Of a stretch of 64,000 bases of DNA, positions 53,293-64,000 are shown piece by piece. The notes under the pieces were generated by a model. The model saw only the letters and a list, made by a program, of their open reading frames with translations. It was not told where the DNA came from and did not search any database. Location: the NCBI GenBank assembly GCA_964235705.1, contig CAXSDP010000001.1, positions 1-64,000 of the forward strand, in the 5' to 3' direction. Each line of letters opens with the position of its first letter. Positions within the stretch are counted from its first letter, which is position 1. The stretch comes from RH-AL1 sp964235705 (GTDB lineage: Bacteria > Pseudomonadota > Alphaproteobacteria > Rhizobiales > Beijerinckiaceae). A program made the position numbers and the translations under genes.

Positions 53293-54192
53293 TCACGGGT
53301 CGATCGCGGCGGCAACAGGCTCCTGCCTGGCGCCGAGCTTCGCGACGGCCCGATCGAAGGCGTGCCGCCGGGCGTGTCCCGCCTCCCGTCCCCTCGCTCG
53401 TTCCCTGCCCGCCTGCCCCTTGCCCGCCAGCCTCGCGGCGACTGGCCAGGCGCCCGGCAGCCTGTTCTGGATCGCGGCGATGCGCGCGCCCTGGGCGGCC
53501 CAGAAATCCGCGCTGGACATGCGCGAGCCGGGGAGCGGCGCGGCGAAGACGGGGACCTCGGCCGACGCCGCCACCGCGATCGGGGTCGGCGCGTCATGCG
53601 CGAACCCGCGCGCCTGCGTCGCGGTGAGCAGCGCGCATTCGGAACCGGTCAGCGCGGTCGCCATGACCTCGTCAGGGCCGACGAGCCGATTCTTGGTGAA
53701 GGCTTCGCAGGGCAGCGCGCCCTTGGCCTGCCAGACGAGCGCCAGCGTGGTCGTGACCCGCGACACGTTGGCATCGGGATCCGCGAGGCGCCAGCGATCG
53801 CCGAACACGCTGTCCATGACCGCCGTGCCGGCGCTGATCGTCAGCGGCGGTGCGGTCCCGGGCCCTTCCAAACCCGTGGGATCGTAGATGGGCTCGATGC
53901 GCAGGATCGCGTCGGTCAGGTCCGGCGCGAGCGCCGCCGCCTTCTCCGCCTGGCTCAGGCGACGGTCGAACAAGGGCATCGTCCACGCGAACACGACGCC
54001 GCCGCGCGCGCCGTGACGCCGCAGGGGGGCGATCAGCGCGAAGAGCAACGGCGCCGAGACCCGCGCCTCCGTCGCCGCGCGCCGGTCCGCCCGCGTCGCG
54101 GGGCTCGCCAGGGTCGCTGGACTTGCCAGGGTCGCTGGACTGGCCATGGTCGCCAGGAGCGCCACCGCGCCGATGCGAGCGAATTTCACCAT
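53293..54192 (-). CDS. Exported protein of unknown function
   Basis: This 299-residue protein has an N-terminal signal (MVKFARIGAVALLATMASPA). A repeated hexapeptide ASPATL comes from an 18-bp tandem duplication that lengthens the signal region. The mature part is Ala-rich with two cysteines (ALPCEAFTKN and GSECALLTA) that may form a disulfide. The C-terminal 50 residues are Arg/Ala-rich and unlike a folded domain. I do not recognise the family. It is divergent from eno and upstream of queF on the same strand. Confidence 0.7.
   Translation of the reverse strand: MVKFARIGAVALLATMASPATLASPATLASPATRADRRAATEARVSAPLLFALIAPLRRHGARGGVVFAWTMPLFDRRLSQAEKAAALAPDLTDAILRIEPIYDPTGLEGPGTAPPLTISAGTAVMDSVFGDRWRLADPDANVSRVTTTLALVWQAKGALPCEAFTKNRLVGPDEVMATALTGSECALLTATQARGFAHDAPTPIAVAASAEVPVFAAPLPGSRMSSADFWAAQGARIAAIQNRLPGAWPVAARLAGKGQAGRERARGREAGHARRHAFDRAVAKLGARQEPVAAAIDP
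54107..54142. repeat. 18-bp tandem repeat in a signal-peptide region
   Basis: The units 54107-54124 and 54125-54142 match at 17 of 18 bases, with a partial third copy after them. On the minus strand they encode repeated ASPATL. Confidence 0.8.
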
Positions 54193-54419
54193 GGTCCGAC
54201 GATGGTTCCGGAAGCCGCGCCGCGCGTCGCGCGACGGGATTCCGGTAGGTGAGGATGGCGGCGCGACGGAGGCGAAACCCGCGCCGCGCGCGATTCAAGC
54301 GGACGGTGGCGGAAAAATTCAGGCGCGTGGCCCTTCGACAACGCTTTTCGCGAACCGGCCTTGAGCGTAGGTTCCCGCGACCATCCGGCGCGCGAGCGCG
54401 AACACCATGAGGAGCCGCC

Positions 54420-55703
54420 ATGACGGCCATCGCCGATATCGTCGCCCGTGAGATCCTCGACAGCCGGGGCAACCCGACGATCGAGGTCGACGTCACCCTC
54501 GAGGATGGGTCGATGGGGCGGGCGGCCGTCCCCTCCGGCGCCTCGACGGGTGCCCACGAGGCGGTCGAATTGCGCGACGGCAACAAGCGGCGATACGGCG
54601 GCAAGGGCGTGCAGAAGGCCTGCGACAGCGTCAACCGCGACATCTTCGACGCCATCGGCGGTTACGACGCCGAGGACCAGGTTCACATCGACGAGACGAT
54701 GATCGCGCTGGACGGCACGCCCAACAAGGGCAGGCTTGGCGCCAACGCCATCCTCGGCGTCTCGCTGGCCTGCGCCAAGGCGGCGGCGGACGTCGTCGGC
54801 CTCCCGCTCTACCGTTACGTCGGCGGCACCCAGGCGCGCACGCTGCCGGTGCCGATGATGAACATCATCAACGGCGGCGCCCACGCCGACAACCCGATCG
54901 ACTTCCAGGAATTCATGATCATGCCGGTCGGCGCCCATTCCCTGGCCGAGGGCGTGCGCTACGGCGCCGAGGTCTTCCACGCCCTGAAAAGCGCGCTGAA
55001 GAAGGCGGGCCACAACACCAACGTCGGCGACGAGGGCGGCTTCGCGCCCAACCTGCCGTCCGCCGAGGCGGCGCTCGACTTCTGCCTCCAGGCGATCGAG
55101 GCGGCCGGCTTCAAGCCGGGCGAAGACGTCGGCCTGGCGCTGGACTGCGCGGTGACCGACTGGTTCAAGGACGGCGCCTACCACTACGAGGGCGAGGGCA
55201 CCGTGCGCTCGGTCGAGGCCCAGGTCGACTACCTCGCCAAGCTCGTCGCCGCCTACCCGATCCTCAGCGTCGAGGACGGCATGGCCGAGGACGATTGGGA
55301 CGGCTGGAAGCTGTTGACCGAGCGCATCGGCGGCCGCGTGCAGCTGGTGGGCGACGACCTCTTCGTCACCAACACGCAGCGACTGGCGAAGGGGATCGAG
55401 CTTGGCGTCGCCAACTCGATCCTGATCAAGGTCAACCAGATCGGCACGCTCACGGAGACGCTCGCGGCCGTCGAGATGGGCCACCGCGCCGGCTACACCG
55501 CCGTCATGTCGCACCGATCCGGCGAAACGGAGGACGCGACCATCGCCGACCTCGCGGTGGCGACCAACTGCGGTCAGATCAAGACAGGGTCGCTGTCGCG
55601 CTCCGACCGCGTCGCCAAGTACAACCAGCTGATCCGCATCGAGGAGGAGCTGAGCACCACCGCGATCTATCCCGGACGCGGCGCCCTCAAGGCGCGCGCT
55701 TGA
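54420..55703 (+). CDS. eno: Enolase
   Basis: This 427-residue glycolytic enzyme interconverts 2-phosphoglycerate and PEP. Landmarks are AREILDSRGNPTIEVDVTLEDG, VPSGASTGAHEAVELRDG, NVGDEGGFAPNLPS with the acid glutamate region, SVEDGMAEDDWDGW (magnesium), VGDDLFVTNTQR, and LIKVNQIGTLTETL with the catalytic lysine. It ends with MSHRSGETEDATIADLAVA. GAGGAG lies shortly before the ATG. PEP made here could feed the convergent ppc gene. Confidence 0.98.
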   Translation: MTAIADIVAREILDSRGNPTIEVDVTLEDGSMGRAAVPSGASTGAHEAVELRDGNKRRYGGKGVQKACDSVNRDIFDAIGGYDAEDQVHIDETMIALDGTPNKGRLGANAILGVSLACAKAAADVVGLPLYRYVGGTQARTLPVPMMNIINGGAHADNPIDFQEFMIMPVGAHSLAEGVRYGAEVFHALKSALKKAGHNTNVGDEGGFAPNLPSAEAALDFCLQAIEAAGFKPGEDVGLALDCAVTDWFKDGAYHYEGEGTVRSVEAQVDYLAKLVAAYPILSVEDGMAEDDWDGWKLLTERIGGRVQLVGDDLFVTNTQRLAKGIELGVANSILIKVNQIGTLTETLAAVEMGHRAGYTAVMSHRSGETEDATIADLAVATNCGQIKTGSLSRSDRVAKYNQLIRIEEELSTTAIYPGRGALKARA

Positions 55704-55719
55704 AGGGCGCCGGGGTCGC

Positions 55720-58500
55720 TCAGCCGCTATTGCGCAGGCCGGCCGCGATGCCGTTGATGCTGAGGTGCACGCCGGTGCGGATGTCCGCGTCGGCGCCGTT
55801 CGCCCGCAGCATCCTCAGCAACTCGACCTGCGCGTGGTTCATCGGGTCGAGGTAGGGGAAGCGGTTGTTGATGGATCGCTCCAGCAGCGGGTTCGACTCG
55901 AGCGGGCGGGTCTGGCCCATGATGGCGTAGAGGTGCTTGACCGTCAGGTCGTGCTCGGCGGTGATGGCGGCGAAGATCGTGCGGCGCAGCTCGACGTCCT
56001 CCACCAGGTCGGCGTAGCGCGAGGCGACGGCCAAGCTCACCTTGGCCAGCACCATGTCCATGTTGGCGAGCTGGGTGCGGAAGAAACCCCATTCCTTGTA
56101 CATGGCGCGCAGGGTCCCCAGCTCGCCGCCCTTCGCGAGCCATCCCTCGACCGCCGAGCCGAAGCCGTACCAGCCCGGCAGCATCACCCGGCACTGCGCC
56201 CATGAGAACACCCAGGGGATCGCGCGCAGGTCCTCGACGCGGCGCGTCTTCTTGCGCGAGGCGGGGCGGCTGCCGAGGTTGAGCGTGGCGATCTCGTTGA
56301 TCACCGTCGAGGCCCAAAAATACTCCTCGAAGCCCGGCGTCTCGTAGACGAGCCGGCGATAGGCGGCGAAGGCCAGGTCGGACAAGTCGCCCATCGTGTC
56401 GCGAAAGGACTGCGGGGGCACCGGCAGCCTCGAATCGACGAGCGTCGCCTCGAGCGTCGCGGCGACGAGGATGGCGAGGTTGCGCCGGCAGCTCGCCTCG
56501 TTCGCGTATTTCGACGAGATGATCTCGCCCTGCTCGGTGACGCGGATCTGTCCGGCGACGGCACCGGACGGCTGGGCGAGGATCGCGTCGAAGCTTGGGC
56601 CGCCGCCGCGCCCGACCGAACCGCCACGGCCGTGGAACAGCCTGATGCCGACGCCCGCCTCCTTGAAGACGCGAACCAGCGCGATCTCCGCCTTGTAGAG
56701 CTCCCAACCCGACGTGACGAAGCCGCCGTCCTTGTTGGAATCGGAGTAGCCGAGCATCACCTCCTGCACGTCGCCGCGCGATCGGACGACGCGGGCGAAA
56801 TGCTTGTTGGCGAAGGCCGCCGCCATGATGTCGGCGCAGGCGCGCAGGTCGTCGATCGTCTCGAACAACGGTACGAGGTTGACGCTTGAGCGTCCCTCGC
56901 GGTCGAGGAGGCCGACCGCCTTCAGCAGCACGGCCAGCTCCAGCAGGTCGGACACCGATTCCGCCATGGAGATGATGACGGTGTGGATGATCTCGCGCCC
57001 GTGGCGTTCCTGCGCCGCCACCGCGCCGCGGAAGACGTCGAGTTCGCGTTCGGTCTCGTCCGAATACGTCACGAAGGGCGACAGCAGCGGCCGCATGGTG
57101 TCGAGTTCCCGGTCGAGCAGGGCCAGGCGGCCCGCCTCGTCGAGCGACAAGTAGCCCGTGCCCGGCGCGACCGCCTCGAGCAGTTCGGCGACGGTGCGCT
57201 CGTGCACCGCCGAGTTCTGGCGGAGGTCGAGGCTCGCGAGGTGGAAGCCGAAGCAGTCCACCGCGCGCGACAGCCGGTGGAGCCGCCCGCGCGCGAGGAT
57301 GCCGGAACCGTTGGCGATCAGCGAGTCGCGGATCGTCTCGAGGTCGGCGCTCAGCTCGGCCGGCGCCGCGTAGGGCGGCACGTCGCCGGTCACCGGCTCG
57401 TCGGCGAACACGCGCAGCGTCGCCGTCAAACGCTCGGCCATGCCGTGGAGCGCGCGGCGATAGGGCTCGTTCTGCTGCGCCTCCGCGCCGTCGTCGCCCT
57501 TGTCCGCCAGCGCCTTCAGGCCGGGGGTGATCGCCACGATGTTCTCGCTCAGCGTCAAGCCTTGTCGCAGGCCCAGGCACTCCTCGCGGTAGTGCCGGAC
57601 GATCCTGCGGCCGTGCATCCGCGTCGTCTCCGCCAGCACGGCGGCCGTCACGAAGGGGTTGCCGTCACGATCCCCGCCGATCCAACTGCCCATCCTCAGG
57701 AAGGATGGGATGCGCGGGAGGGAGGGGATCGGCGCCCCCGGTTCGTCGCCGGCGAAGCCCGCCATCTGCGCCTCCAGCGTCTCGTAGACGCGCGGCAGCT
57801 CCCTCAGCAGGGATGCGTCGTAGTAGGTCAGGCCGTTTTCGACCTCGTCGAGCACCGTCAGCTTGCGGCGGCGCAGCAGGCTGGTTTGCCACAGCGAGAG
57901 TACCGCCTCGCGCATGTCCTGCCGCACGGCTTCCCGGTCGTCGTCCGTCATCCCATCGTCGCCGTACCCTTCCAAGTGCCGGGCGACCGCGTCCTCCCAG
58001 ATCATGGTGGAGCGTCGACGGACCTCGGTGGGGTGCGCGGTCAGCACGGGGCTGATGAAGGCGCGTTTGAAGAAGGCCTCCAACTCCCCGCGCGACACGT
58101 TCGCGGCCTTGGCGTCGTCGAGCGCCCGCTTCAGCGTGCCGATGCGCGGCCGCGACCCGGCGACGGCGTGAGCGCGGGTCCGCCGGCGGTGGTGGGCGTC
58201 CTCGGCAATGTTGGCGAGGTGGGAGAAGTAGCTGAAGGAACGCACGACCAGCGCCGCCTCGGCCGGTGACAAGGCATCAAGCGTCGCTTTCAGCCCGTCC
58301 GCCTCCGTCGCGTCGCGGGTGCGGTGAAAGCGGACCGACGTTTGGCGAACCTGCTCGACGATGTCGAAGATCGCCTCGCCCTCCTGTTCGCGGATCGTAT
58401 CGCCGAGCACCGTTCCCAGGAAACGGATGTCCTCGCGCAGCGGGCCGTCCTTGTCGGCGAAGCGGTTGAACTCGGCGAACTCGGCGGCTTCCGATTTCAT
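55720..58500 (-). CDS. ppc: Phosphoenolpyruvate carboxylase
   Basis: This 926-residue enzyme carboxylates PEP to oxaloacetate. Signature motifs are VLTAHPTEVRRRS with the catalytic histidine, VMLGYSDSNKDGGFVTSGWELYKAE with the lysine, and RLFHGRGGSVGRGGGPS. The C terminus is NSG rather than the common NTG. The start at 58500 has GGAG nine bases upstream; the frame runs further but overlaps the carboxylase gene on the other strand. It supplies C4 acids, relevant in an organism with the nearby carboxylase genes. Confidence 0.97.
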   Translation of the reverse strand: MKSEAAEFAEFNRFADKDGPLREDIRFLGTVLGDTIREQEGEAIFDIVEQVRQTSVRFHRTRDATEADGLKATLDALSPAEAALVVRSFSYFSHLANIAEDAHHRRRTRAHAVAGSRPRIGTLKRALDDAKAANVSRGELEAFFKRAFISPVLTAHPTEVRRRSTMIWEDAVARHLEGYGDDGMTDDDREAVRQDMREAVLSLWQTSLLRRRKLTVLDEVENGLTYYDASLLRELPRVYETLEAQMAGFAGDEPGAPIPSLPRIPSFLRMGSWIGGDRDGNPFVTAAVLAETTRMHGRRIVRHYREECLGLRQGLTLSENIVAITPGLKALADKGDDGAEAQQNEPYRRALHGMAERLTATLRVFADEPVTGDVPPYAAPAELSADLETIRDSLIANGSGILARGRLHRLSRAVDCFGFHLASLDLRQNSAVHERTVAELLEAVAPGTGYLSLDEAGRLALLDRELDTMRPLLSPFVTYSDETERELDVFRGAVAAQERHGREIIHTVIISMAESVSDLLELAVLLKAVGLLDREGRSSVNLVPLFETIDDLRACADIMAAAFANKHFARVVRSRGDVQEVMLGYSDSNKDGGFVTSGWELYKAEIALVRVFKEAGVGIRLFHGRGGSVGRGGGPSFDAILAQPSGAVAGQIRVTEQGEIISSKYANEASCRRNLAILVAATLEATLVDSRLPVPPQSFRDTMGDLSDLAFAAYRRLVYETPGFEEYFWASTVINEIATLNLGSRPASRKKTRRVEDLRAIPWVFSWAQCRVMLPGWYGFGSAVEGWLAKGGELGTLRAMYKEWGFFRTQLANMDMVLAKVSLAVASRYADLVEDVELRRTIFAAITAEHDLTVKHLYAIMGQTRPLESNPLLERSINNRFPYLDPMNHAQVELLRMLRANGADADIRTGVHLSINGIAAGLRNSG

Positions 58501-58657
58501 GGGGATCAGCTCCGTGACGGCGGCCTCGGCGGGATGGGACGGTCGGGGCCATCGACCGGACGGAAGCCGGTTGGACCGTGCCACCCGGGCGAAGGGCGGG
58601 TTCCACCGTGCGGCCTTGCATGGTACGGGCCACGCGATCGTGGGAGGACCAGCCAAG

Positions 58658-60187
<1,530 letters not shown>

Positions 60188-60209
60188 CCGTCGCCCGCGC
60201 GTCGCCGTC

Positions 60210-61061
60210 TCAGGCCATTTCCATCGCCAAGCTTTGGACCGCCTCGTTCACCAAGTCTTGGTGGAAGTGATGGAGCATGTGGCCGGCCCCCGGCACCCAA
60301 CGGAAGGTCGCGCCGGGGATCGCCGCCGCCGCGAGCAGGCCGTGCGCGGCGGTGTTCACGACGAGGTCGTGCGTGCCGCCCAGGATCCGCACCGGCACGC
60401 GGCATTGGCCGTAGGAACCGGCGCTGCGCGCCAGCGACCGCCACATGGCCATGCTGTCCTTGCCATCGGCCACCAGCTGCTCCGGCCGGTTCGCCCAGGC
60501 GAACGGGAAAGCCTCGGCGTAGGCCGCCGGCATCGCCTGGGGCAGGAACATCGCGTTGCGCAGGACTGGCAACATCAAGGGGTCGCTCGACGCACCCAGC
60601 GTCCGCGCGAGCGTTCCGCCACCGAAGGGTGCGGCGCGCGGACCGAACAGCACCTGCTCCAGGCGCGGCTCGGGGAAGCAGATCGGCGCCAGGGCGACCA
60701 CGCCCGACACGGCGTCGGGCTCGGCCATGGCCGCCGCGAGCGCCACGGCCCCGCCGAAGGAATGCCCGACGAGCCTCGGGGCACGCAGGCCCAACGCGCG
60801 GCAAGCGTCCAGGATCATCTCGGCCTGCGCCCACGGGGAGCCCTGATCACGCGGGTGCGGGTCGCTGCCGCCGTGACCCGGGCGGTCCATCGCCACCACC
60901 CTGATCGGTGGCGAGAAACGCCCGGCAAGCGCGATCATCATGTCATCGGCGGTGACGAGCGAACCGTGGATCAGCACCACCGTTTCCCAACCCTCGCCGT
61001 CCTCGCGATAGGCGACGCGACCGTTCGGGGTGACGATCACGCGCCGGTCGGGCTGGCTCAT
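60210..61061 (-). CDS. Alpha/beta hydrolase
   Basis: This 283-residue hydrolase has an oxyanion motif LIHGSLVTADD, MDRPGHGGSDPHP, the nucleophile elbow GHSFGGAVAL, an acid residue in GGTHDLVVN, and a histidine in PGAGHMLHH. The substrate is unknown. Its ATG overlaps the stop of the upstream SDR gene by four bases, so the two are co-translated. It converges on pccB. Confidence 0.9.
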   Translation of the reverse strand: MSQPDRRVIVTPNGRVAYREDGEGWETVVLIHGSLVTADDMMIALAGRFSPPIRVVAMDRPGHGGSDPHPRDQGSPWAQAEMILDACRALGLRAPRLVGHSFGGAVALAAAMAEPDAVSGVVALAPICFPEPRLEQVLFGPRAAPFGGGTLARTLGASSDPLMLPVLRNAMFLPQAMPAAYAEAFPFAWANRPEQLVADGKDSMAMWRSLARSAGSYGQCRVPVRILGGTHDLVVNTAAHGLLAAAAIPGATFRWVPGAGHMLHHFHQDLVNEAVQSLAMEMA

Positions 61062-62095
61062 CGTGCGGCGGGACGACGCGTGGCGGCGCGGGCGATCGCG
61101 GGTCCGCCGGCGGTCAGCGCCAGCGTCACGGCCACCACCGTCGCGACGCTCAACACGGCCGCCGGGACCGCGCCGAACCGGATGCTCGCGCTGAAAGGGA
61201 TGACGAAGCCGGGGTGGGACCCCCGCTCGCCGCCGTCCGACCCCGTCGCGTGCAGCGTGCCCTGCGGCCGGCGCGGCGCCTCGTTCCGCTTCTGGAACGC
61301 CATGACGACGGGGGTCGCCGCCTTGTCGAACAGGCGGGGCGCCAACGCCGCCGTCAGGCTGATCGCCTTGGCGGCGCCACCGACGTAGATGTCCCGGTTG
61401 ACGCTCGTCGCCGCTTTGGCGATGGCGAGCGCCACCTCGTGCGGCCGGTAAACTGGCGGCGGCAGCTTGGGCTCGTGATCCATGTAGTTGCGGGCTCGCT
61501 GCGGCAACGGCGAATCGATCGAGGCCGGCTTGATCAACGTGACCGTGATCGGCGCGCCTTCTTGCTCCAGTTCCATTCGCAGCGCGTCGGTGAAGCCGCG
61601 GATCGCGTGCTTGCTCGCGCTGTACATGCCTTGAAGGGGGAACGCGAAGTCGCCGCCGACGCTGCCGACATTGACCAGCGTACCACCCCGCGTCTTCAGC
61701 GTTCGGGCGGCGACGAGCGAGCCGTACACCGTGCCCCAGAAGTTGACCTGCATGAGGCGCTCGTGGTCGGCGTCGCTGACCTCCTGCAACTGGCCATAGA
61801 CGGTTTGCCCGGCGTTGTTCACCCAGGTGTCGAACCCGCCGAAGCGTTCGATCGCCGCCGCCGCGATGCCTTCCACGTCGGCCCGTCGCCCGACGTCGGC
61901 GGTGACCACGGCGACCTCATGCCCGGCCTTCTCGAGTTCGTCCCGGACGGTGGCGAGGTCGTCGGCGCTGCGGGCGGCGAGGACGAGCCGCGCGCCCCGC
62001 GCCGCGAAGAGCCGCGCCGTCGCCAGTCCGATGCCGCTCGTGGCGCCGGTGACGACGACGACCTGGTCGCGGAGCGGCTTTTGCCTATGGAACAT
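61058..62095 (-). CDS. SDR family oxidoreductase with C-terminal hydrophobic segment
   Basis: This 345-residue short-chain dehydrogenase shows VVVTGATSGIGLATARLFAARGARLVLAAR, NNAG, and the active-site segment NVGSVGGDFAFPLQGMYSASKHAIRGF. After the catalytic fold (about 250) comes a tail of about 90 residues ending in a hydrophobic stretch (AVLSVATVVAVTLALTAGG), perhaps a membrane anchor. The ATG at 62095 has AAGGG upstream; 62125 would add ten residues. It is coupled to the alpha/beta hydrolase. Confidence 0.9.
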   Translation of the reverse strand: MFHRQKPLRDQVVVVTGATSGIGLATARLFAARGARLVLAARSADDLATVRDELEKAGHEVAVVTADVGRRADVEGIAAAAIERFGGFDTWVNNAGQTVYGQLQEVSDADHERLMQVNFWGTVYGSLVAARTLKTRGGTLVNVGSVGGDFAFPLQGMYSASKHAIRGFTDALRMELEQEGAPITVTLIKPASIDSPLPQRARNYMDHEPKLPPPVYRPHEVALAIAKAATSVNRDIYVGGAAKAISLTAALAPRLFDKAATPVVMAFQKRNEAPRRPQGTLHATGSDGGERGSHPGFVIPFSASIRFGAVPAAVLSVATVVAVTLALTAGGPAIARAATRRPAAR

Positions 62096-62489
62096 GGATG
62101 GGCCCTTGGTGAACGGTTCGAGCACGGGGAACCACGCGACGGCACCATAAGGCTTCGCGATGTAACGTCGCTGCCGCCCTTCGAGTCCTTCACCTTCGAA
62201 TTCGATCCCATTGACCGGATCGACGGCGCGACGCTTCAGGTGAGGGGATCGACGAAGGGGCCCTTCGGCAGGGCGACCAATGGCGTCGGCATGGCGGCAT
62301 AAGGTTGGGCGACCACGCGTCCGGCCAAGTCCGGGCCGCGTTCGATCGCGTCCGCGACGCGGTGCGTCGCCGCTTCAGCCCACGGGCATCCCGAAGGCGA
62401 TGGGTCCCCGGAAGGCGGGGATCTTCCCGCGTCCCGCACTTGTCCCGATCGGCCGTGACGCCTAACAAGGCCGCCGGGACAGGGCCGAC
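62096..62489. other. Divergent intergenic region upstream of the biotin carboxylase gene
   Basis: The 394 bp hold the promoters for the SDR-hydrolase pair and for the biotin carboxylase gene. No gene is convincing and I find no clear promoter or operator motif. Confidence 0.5.
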
Positions 62490-64000
62490 ATGTTCAAGAA
62501 GATCCTTATCGCCAACCGCGGCGAGATCGCCTGCCGGATCATCAAGACCGCCCGTCGGATGGGCATCTCGACCGTGGCGGTCTACTCGGACGCGGATGCC
62601 GACGCGTTGCACGTCGCCATGGCCGACGAGGCGGTCCGCATCGGGCCACCGGCCGCCGCAGACTCCTACCTCGACGTCGAGGCGATCGTCGCCGCCTGTC
62701 GCTCGACCGGCGCCGATGCGGTCCATCCCGGCTACGGTTTCCTGTCGGAGCGCGCCGCCTTCGCGGTGGCGCTGGAAGCGGCGGGGATGACCTTCATCGG
62801 CCCCAATCCGCGCGCGATCGAGATCATGGGCGACAAGATCACGTCCAAGGCGCTCGCGGCGGAGGCCGGCGTCTCGACGGTGCCGGGTCATGGCGGCACG
62901 ATCACCGACGCCGCCGAGGCGGTGCGGGTCGCCGACGCGATCGGCTACCCCGTCATGATCAAGGCATCGGCCGGCGGCGGCGGCAAGGGCATGCGCGTCG
63001 CCCATCGCGCCGAGGAGGTCGCCGAGGGTTTCGCGCGGTCGCGCTCCGAGGCGCGGTCCTCCTTCGGCGACGACCGGGTGTTCATCGAGAAATACATCGT
63101 CGACCCCCGGCACATCGAGATCCAGGTCCTCGGCGACAAGCATGGAACGATCATCCACCTGGGCGAACGGGAGTGCTCCATCCAGCGCCGCAACCAGAAG
63201 GTGGTCGAGGAAGCCCCGAGCCCCCTGCTCGACGAGTCGACCCGCGAGGCTATGGGCGAGCAGGCCGTCGCGCTCGCCCGTGCCGTCGGCTACGACTCGG
63301 CCGGCACCGTCGAGTTCGTCGCCGGACAGGATCGGAGCTTCTATTTCCTGGAGATGAACACGCGGCTGCAGGTCGAGCACCCCGTGACCGAACTCGTCAC
63401 CGGCGTCGACCTCGTCGAGCAGATGATCCTGGTGGCCAGCGGGGAGCCGCTCGACATCACGCGGGACCGCGTGCGGCCTCGCGGCTGGGCGGTCGAGACG
63501 CGCGTCTACGCCGAGGACCCGGTGCGGGATTTCCTGCCCTCGACCGGCCGGCTCACCACCGTCCTGCCGCCGCCAACCGGGCGGCGCGGCGAGTGGATCA
63601 CCCGGGTCGACACCGGCGTCGGCCCAGGCGGCGAGGTGTCGATCCATTACGATCCCATGATCGCCAAGCTCGTCACGCACGCCCCAGACCGGGCCGGGGC
63701 GATCGCCGCGCAGGCCGACGCGCTCGACCGGTTCGTGATCGACGGCATCCGCCACAACGTGCCCTTCCTCGCGTCGGTCATGGCGAATGCCCGGTGGCGG
63801 GAGGGCCGCCTCTCGACGCGCTTCATCGCCGAGGAATATCCCGACGGCTTCGCCCCCGTCGTGCCGGAGGGCGCGATGGCACGCACCTTCGTCGCCGTGG
63901 CGCTCGCGATCGACCGAACGCTCGATCGCCGTCGCGGGGCGATGATTGGCTTGACGCGGCCCCACCCGCGCTACGACGGCGCGCGCGCGGTGTTGCTCGA
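62490..64000 (+). CDS. pccA: Acyl-CoA (propionyl-CoA) carboxylase biotin-containing alpha subunit, 5' part
   Basis: The frame is open from the ATG at 62490 to the window end (503 codons), so the gene is cut by the edge. The biotin carboxylase domain starts FKKILIANRGEIACRIIKTARRMGI. It has the ATP-grasp loop IKASAGGGGKGMRVA, EKYIVDPRHIEIQVLGD, GERECSIQRRNQKVVEEAPSP, and FLEMNTRLQVEHPVTELVTGVDLVEQM. From about residue 450 the sequence passes into the linker domain found in propionyl-CoA carboxylase alpha chains. The biotin domain must lie beyond 64000. It pairs with the beta subunit at 58.7 kb. Confidence 0.95.
   Translation, partial: MFKKILIANRGEIACRIIKTARRMGISTVAVYSDADADALHVAMADEAVRIGPPAAADSYLDVEAIVAACRSTGADAVHPGYGFLSERAAFAVALEAAGMTFIGPNPRAIEIMGDKITSKALAAEAGVSTVPGHGGTITDAAEAVRVADAIGYPVMIKASAGGGGKGMRVAHRAEEVAEGFARSRSEARSSFGDDRVFIEKYIVDPRHIEIQVLGDKHGTIIHLGERECSIQRRNQKVVEEAPSPLLDESTREAMGEQAVALARAVGYDSAGTVEFVAGQDRSFYFLEMNTRLQVEHPVTELVTGVDLVEQMILVASGEPLDITRDRVRPRGWAVETRVYAEDPVRDFLPSTGRLTTVLPPPTGRRGEWITRVDTGVGPGGEVSIHYDPMIAKLVTHAPDRAGAIAAQADALDRFVIDGIRHNVPFLASVMANARWREGRLSTRFIAEEYPDGFAPVVPEGAMARTFVAVALAIDRTLDRRRGAMIGLTRPHPRYDGARAVLL

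Overview
This is a very GC-rich, almost fully coding window of chromosomal character. Gene content and order point to an alphaproteobacterium of the Hyphomicrobiales, perhaps in or near Beijerinckiaceae/Methylobacteriaceae. The reasons are a complete SUF operon with an Irr-type iron box, an HpnP-like hopanoid methylase, PEP carboxylase, a propionyl-CoA-carboxylase-type pair, a manganese catalase with an EcfG-like promoter, and the tpiA / secG-pyrG / eno neighbourhood. The genus is an inference. One run of 100 N (44439-44538) is a scaffold gap inside trpE.

Layout. 1-900: tRNA-Asp followed by a BrnT/BrnA toxin-antitoxin pair. 890-9900: an alpha/beta hydrolase, the SUF Fe-S assembly operon (IscS-type desulfurase, sufB, sufC, sufD, sufS, sufT, sufA), and an L,D-transpeptidase on the opposite strand. 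10174-11685: tRNA-Lys and a 1.4-kb mini-island bounded by an exact 30-bp copy of the tRNA 3' end. The island carries an AT-rich abortive-infection-like gene with a HEPN-type Rx5H motif, two small coupled ORFs, and no integrase. 11.7-14 kb: a small exported protein, a DUF2161 protein and a CoA-transferase. 14-19.2 kb: a PaoABC-type periplasmic molybdenum aldehyde oxidoreductase and a quinone oxidoreductase. 19.4-21.8 kb: an alanine racemase / D-amino-acid dehydrogenase pair.

31.4 down to 22.2 kb (minus strand): one catabolic operon with CoA-transferase, class I fumarase, MmgE/PrpD, acyl-CoA dehydrogenase, HTD2/MaoC dehydratase and a three-gene TRAP transporter. It looks like uptake and CoA-dependent breakdown of an unidentified dicarboxylate. 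31.8-41.8 kb: manganese catalase, a small unknown protein, an SDR, two membrane proteins, an orphan hybrid histidine kinase, an HpnP-like radical SAM protein, a lipid kinase and an aldose-epimerase-like protein. 41.9-55.7 kb: housekeeping genes folD, trpE, ppiD, tpiA, secG, pyrG, queF and eno, with a second B12-radical SAM paralogue. 55.7 kb to the end: ppc, an acyl-CoA carboxylase beta subunit, an alpha/beta hydrolase plus SDR pair, and the start of the biotin-carboxylase subunit, which runs off the window.

A recurring oddity is short 14-20-bp tandem duplications, several of them in frame (hybrid kinase, folD, trpE beside the scaffold gap, an exported protein). Others lie in leaders (suf, secG). 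The strongest candidate for something undescribed is the integrase-less tRNA-Lys mini-island with the HEPN-motif gene.
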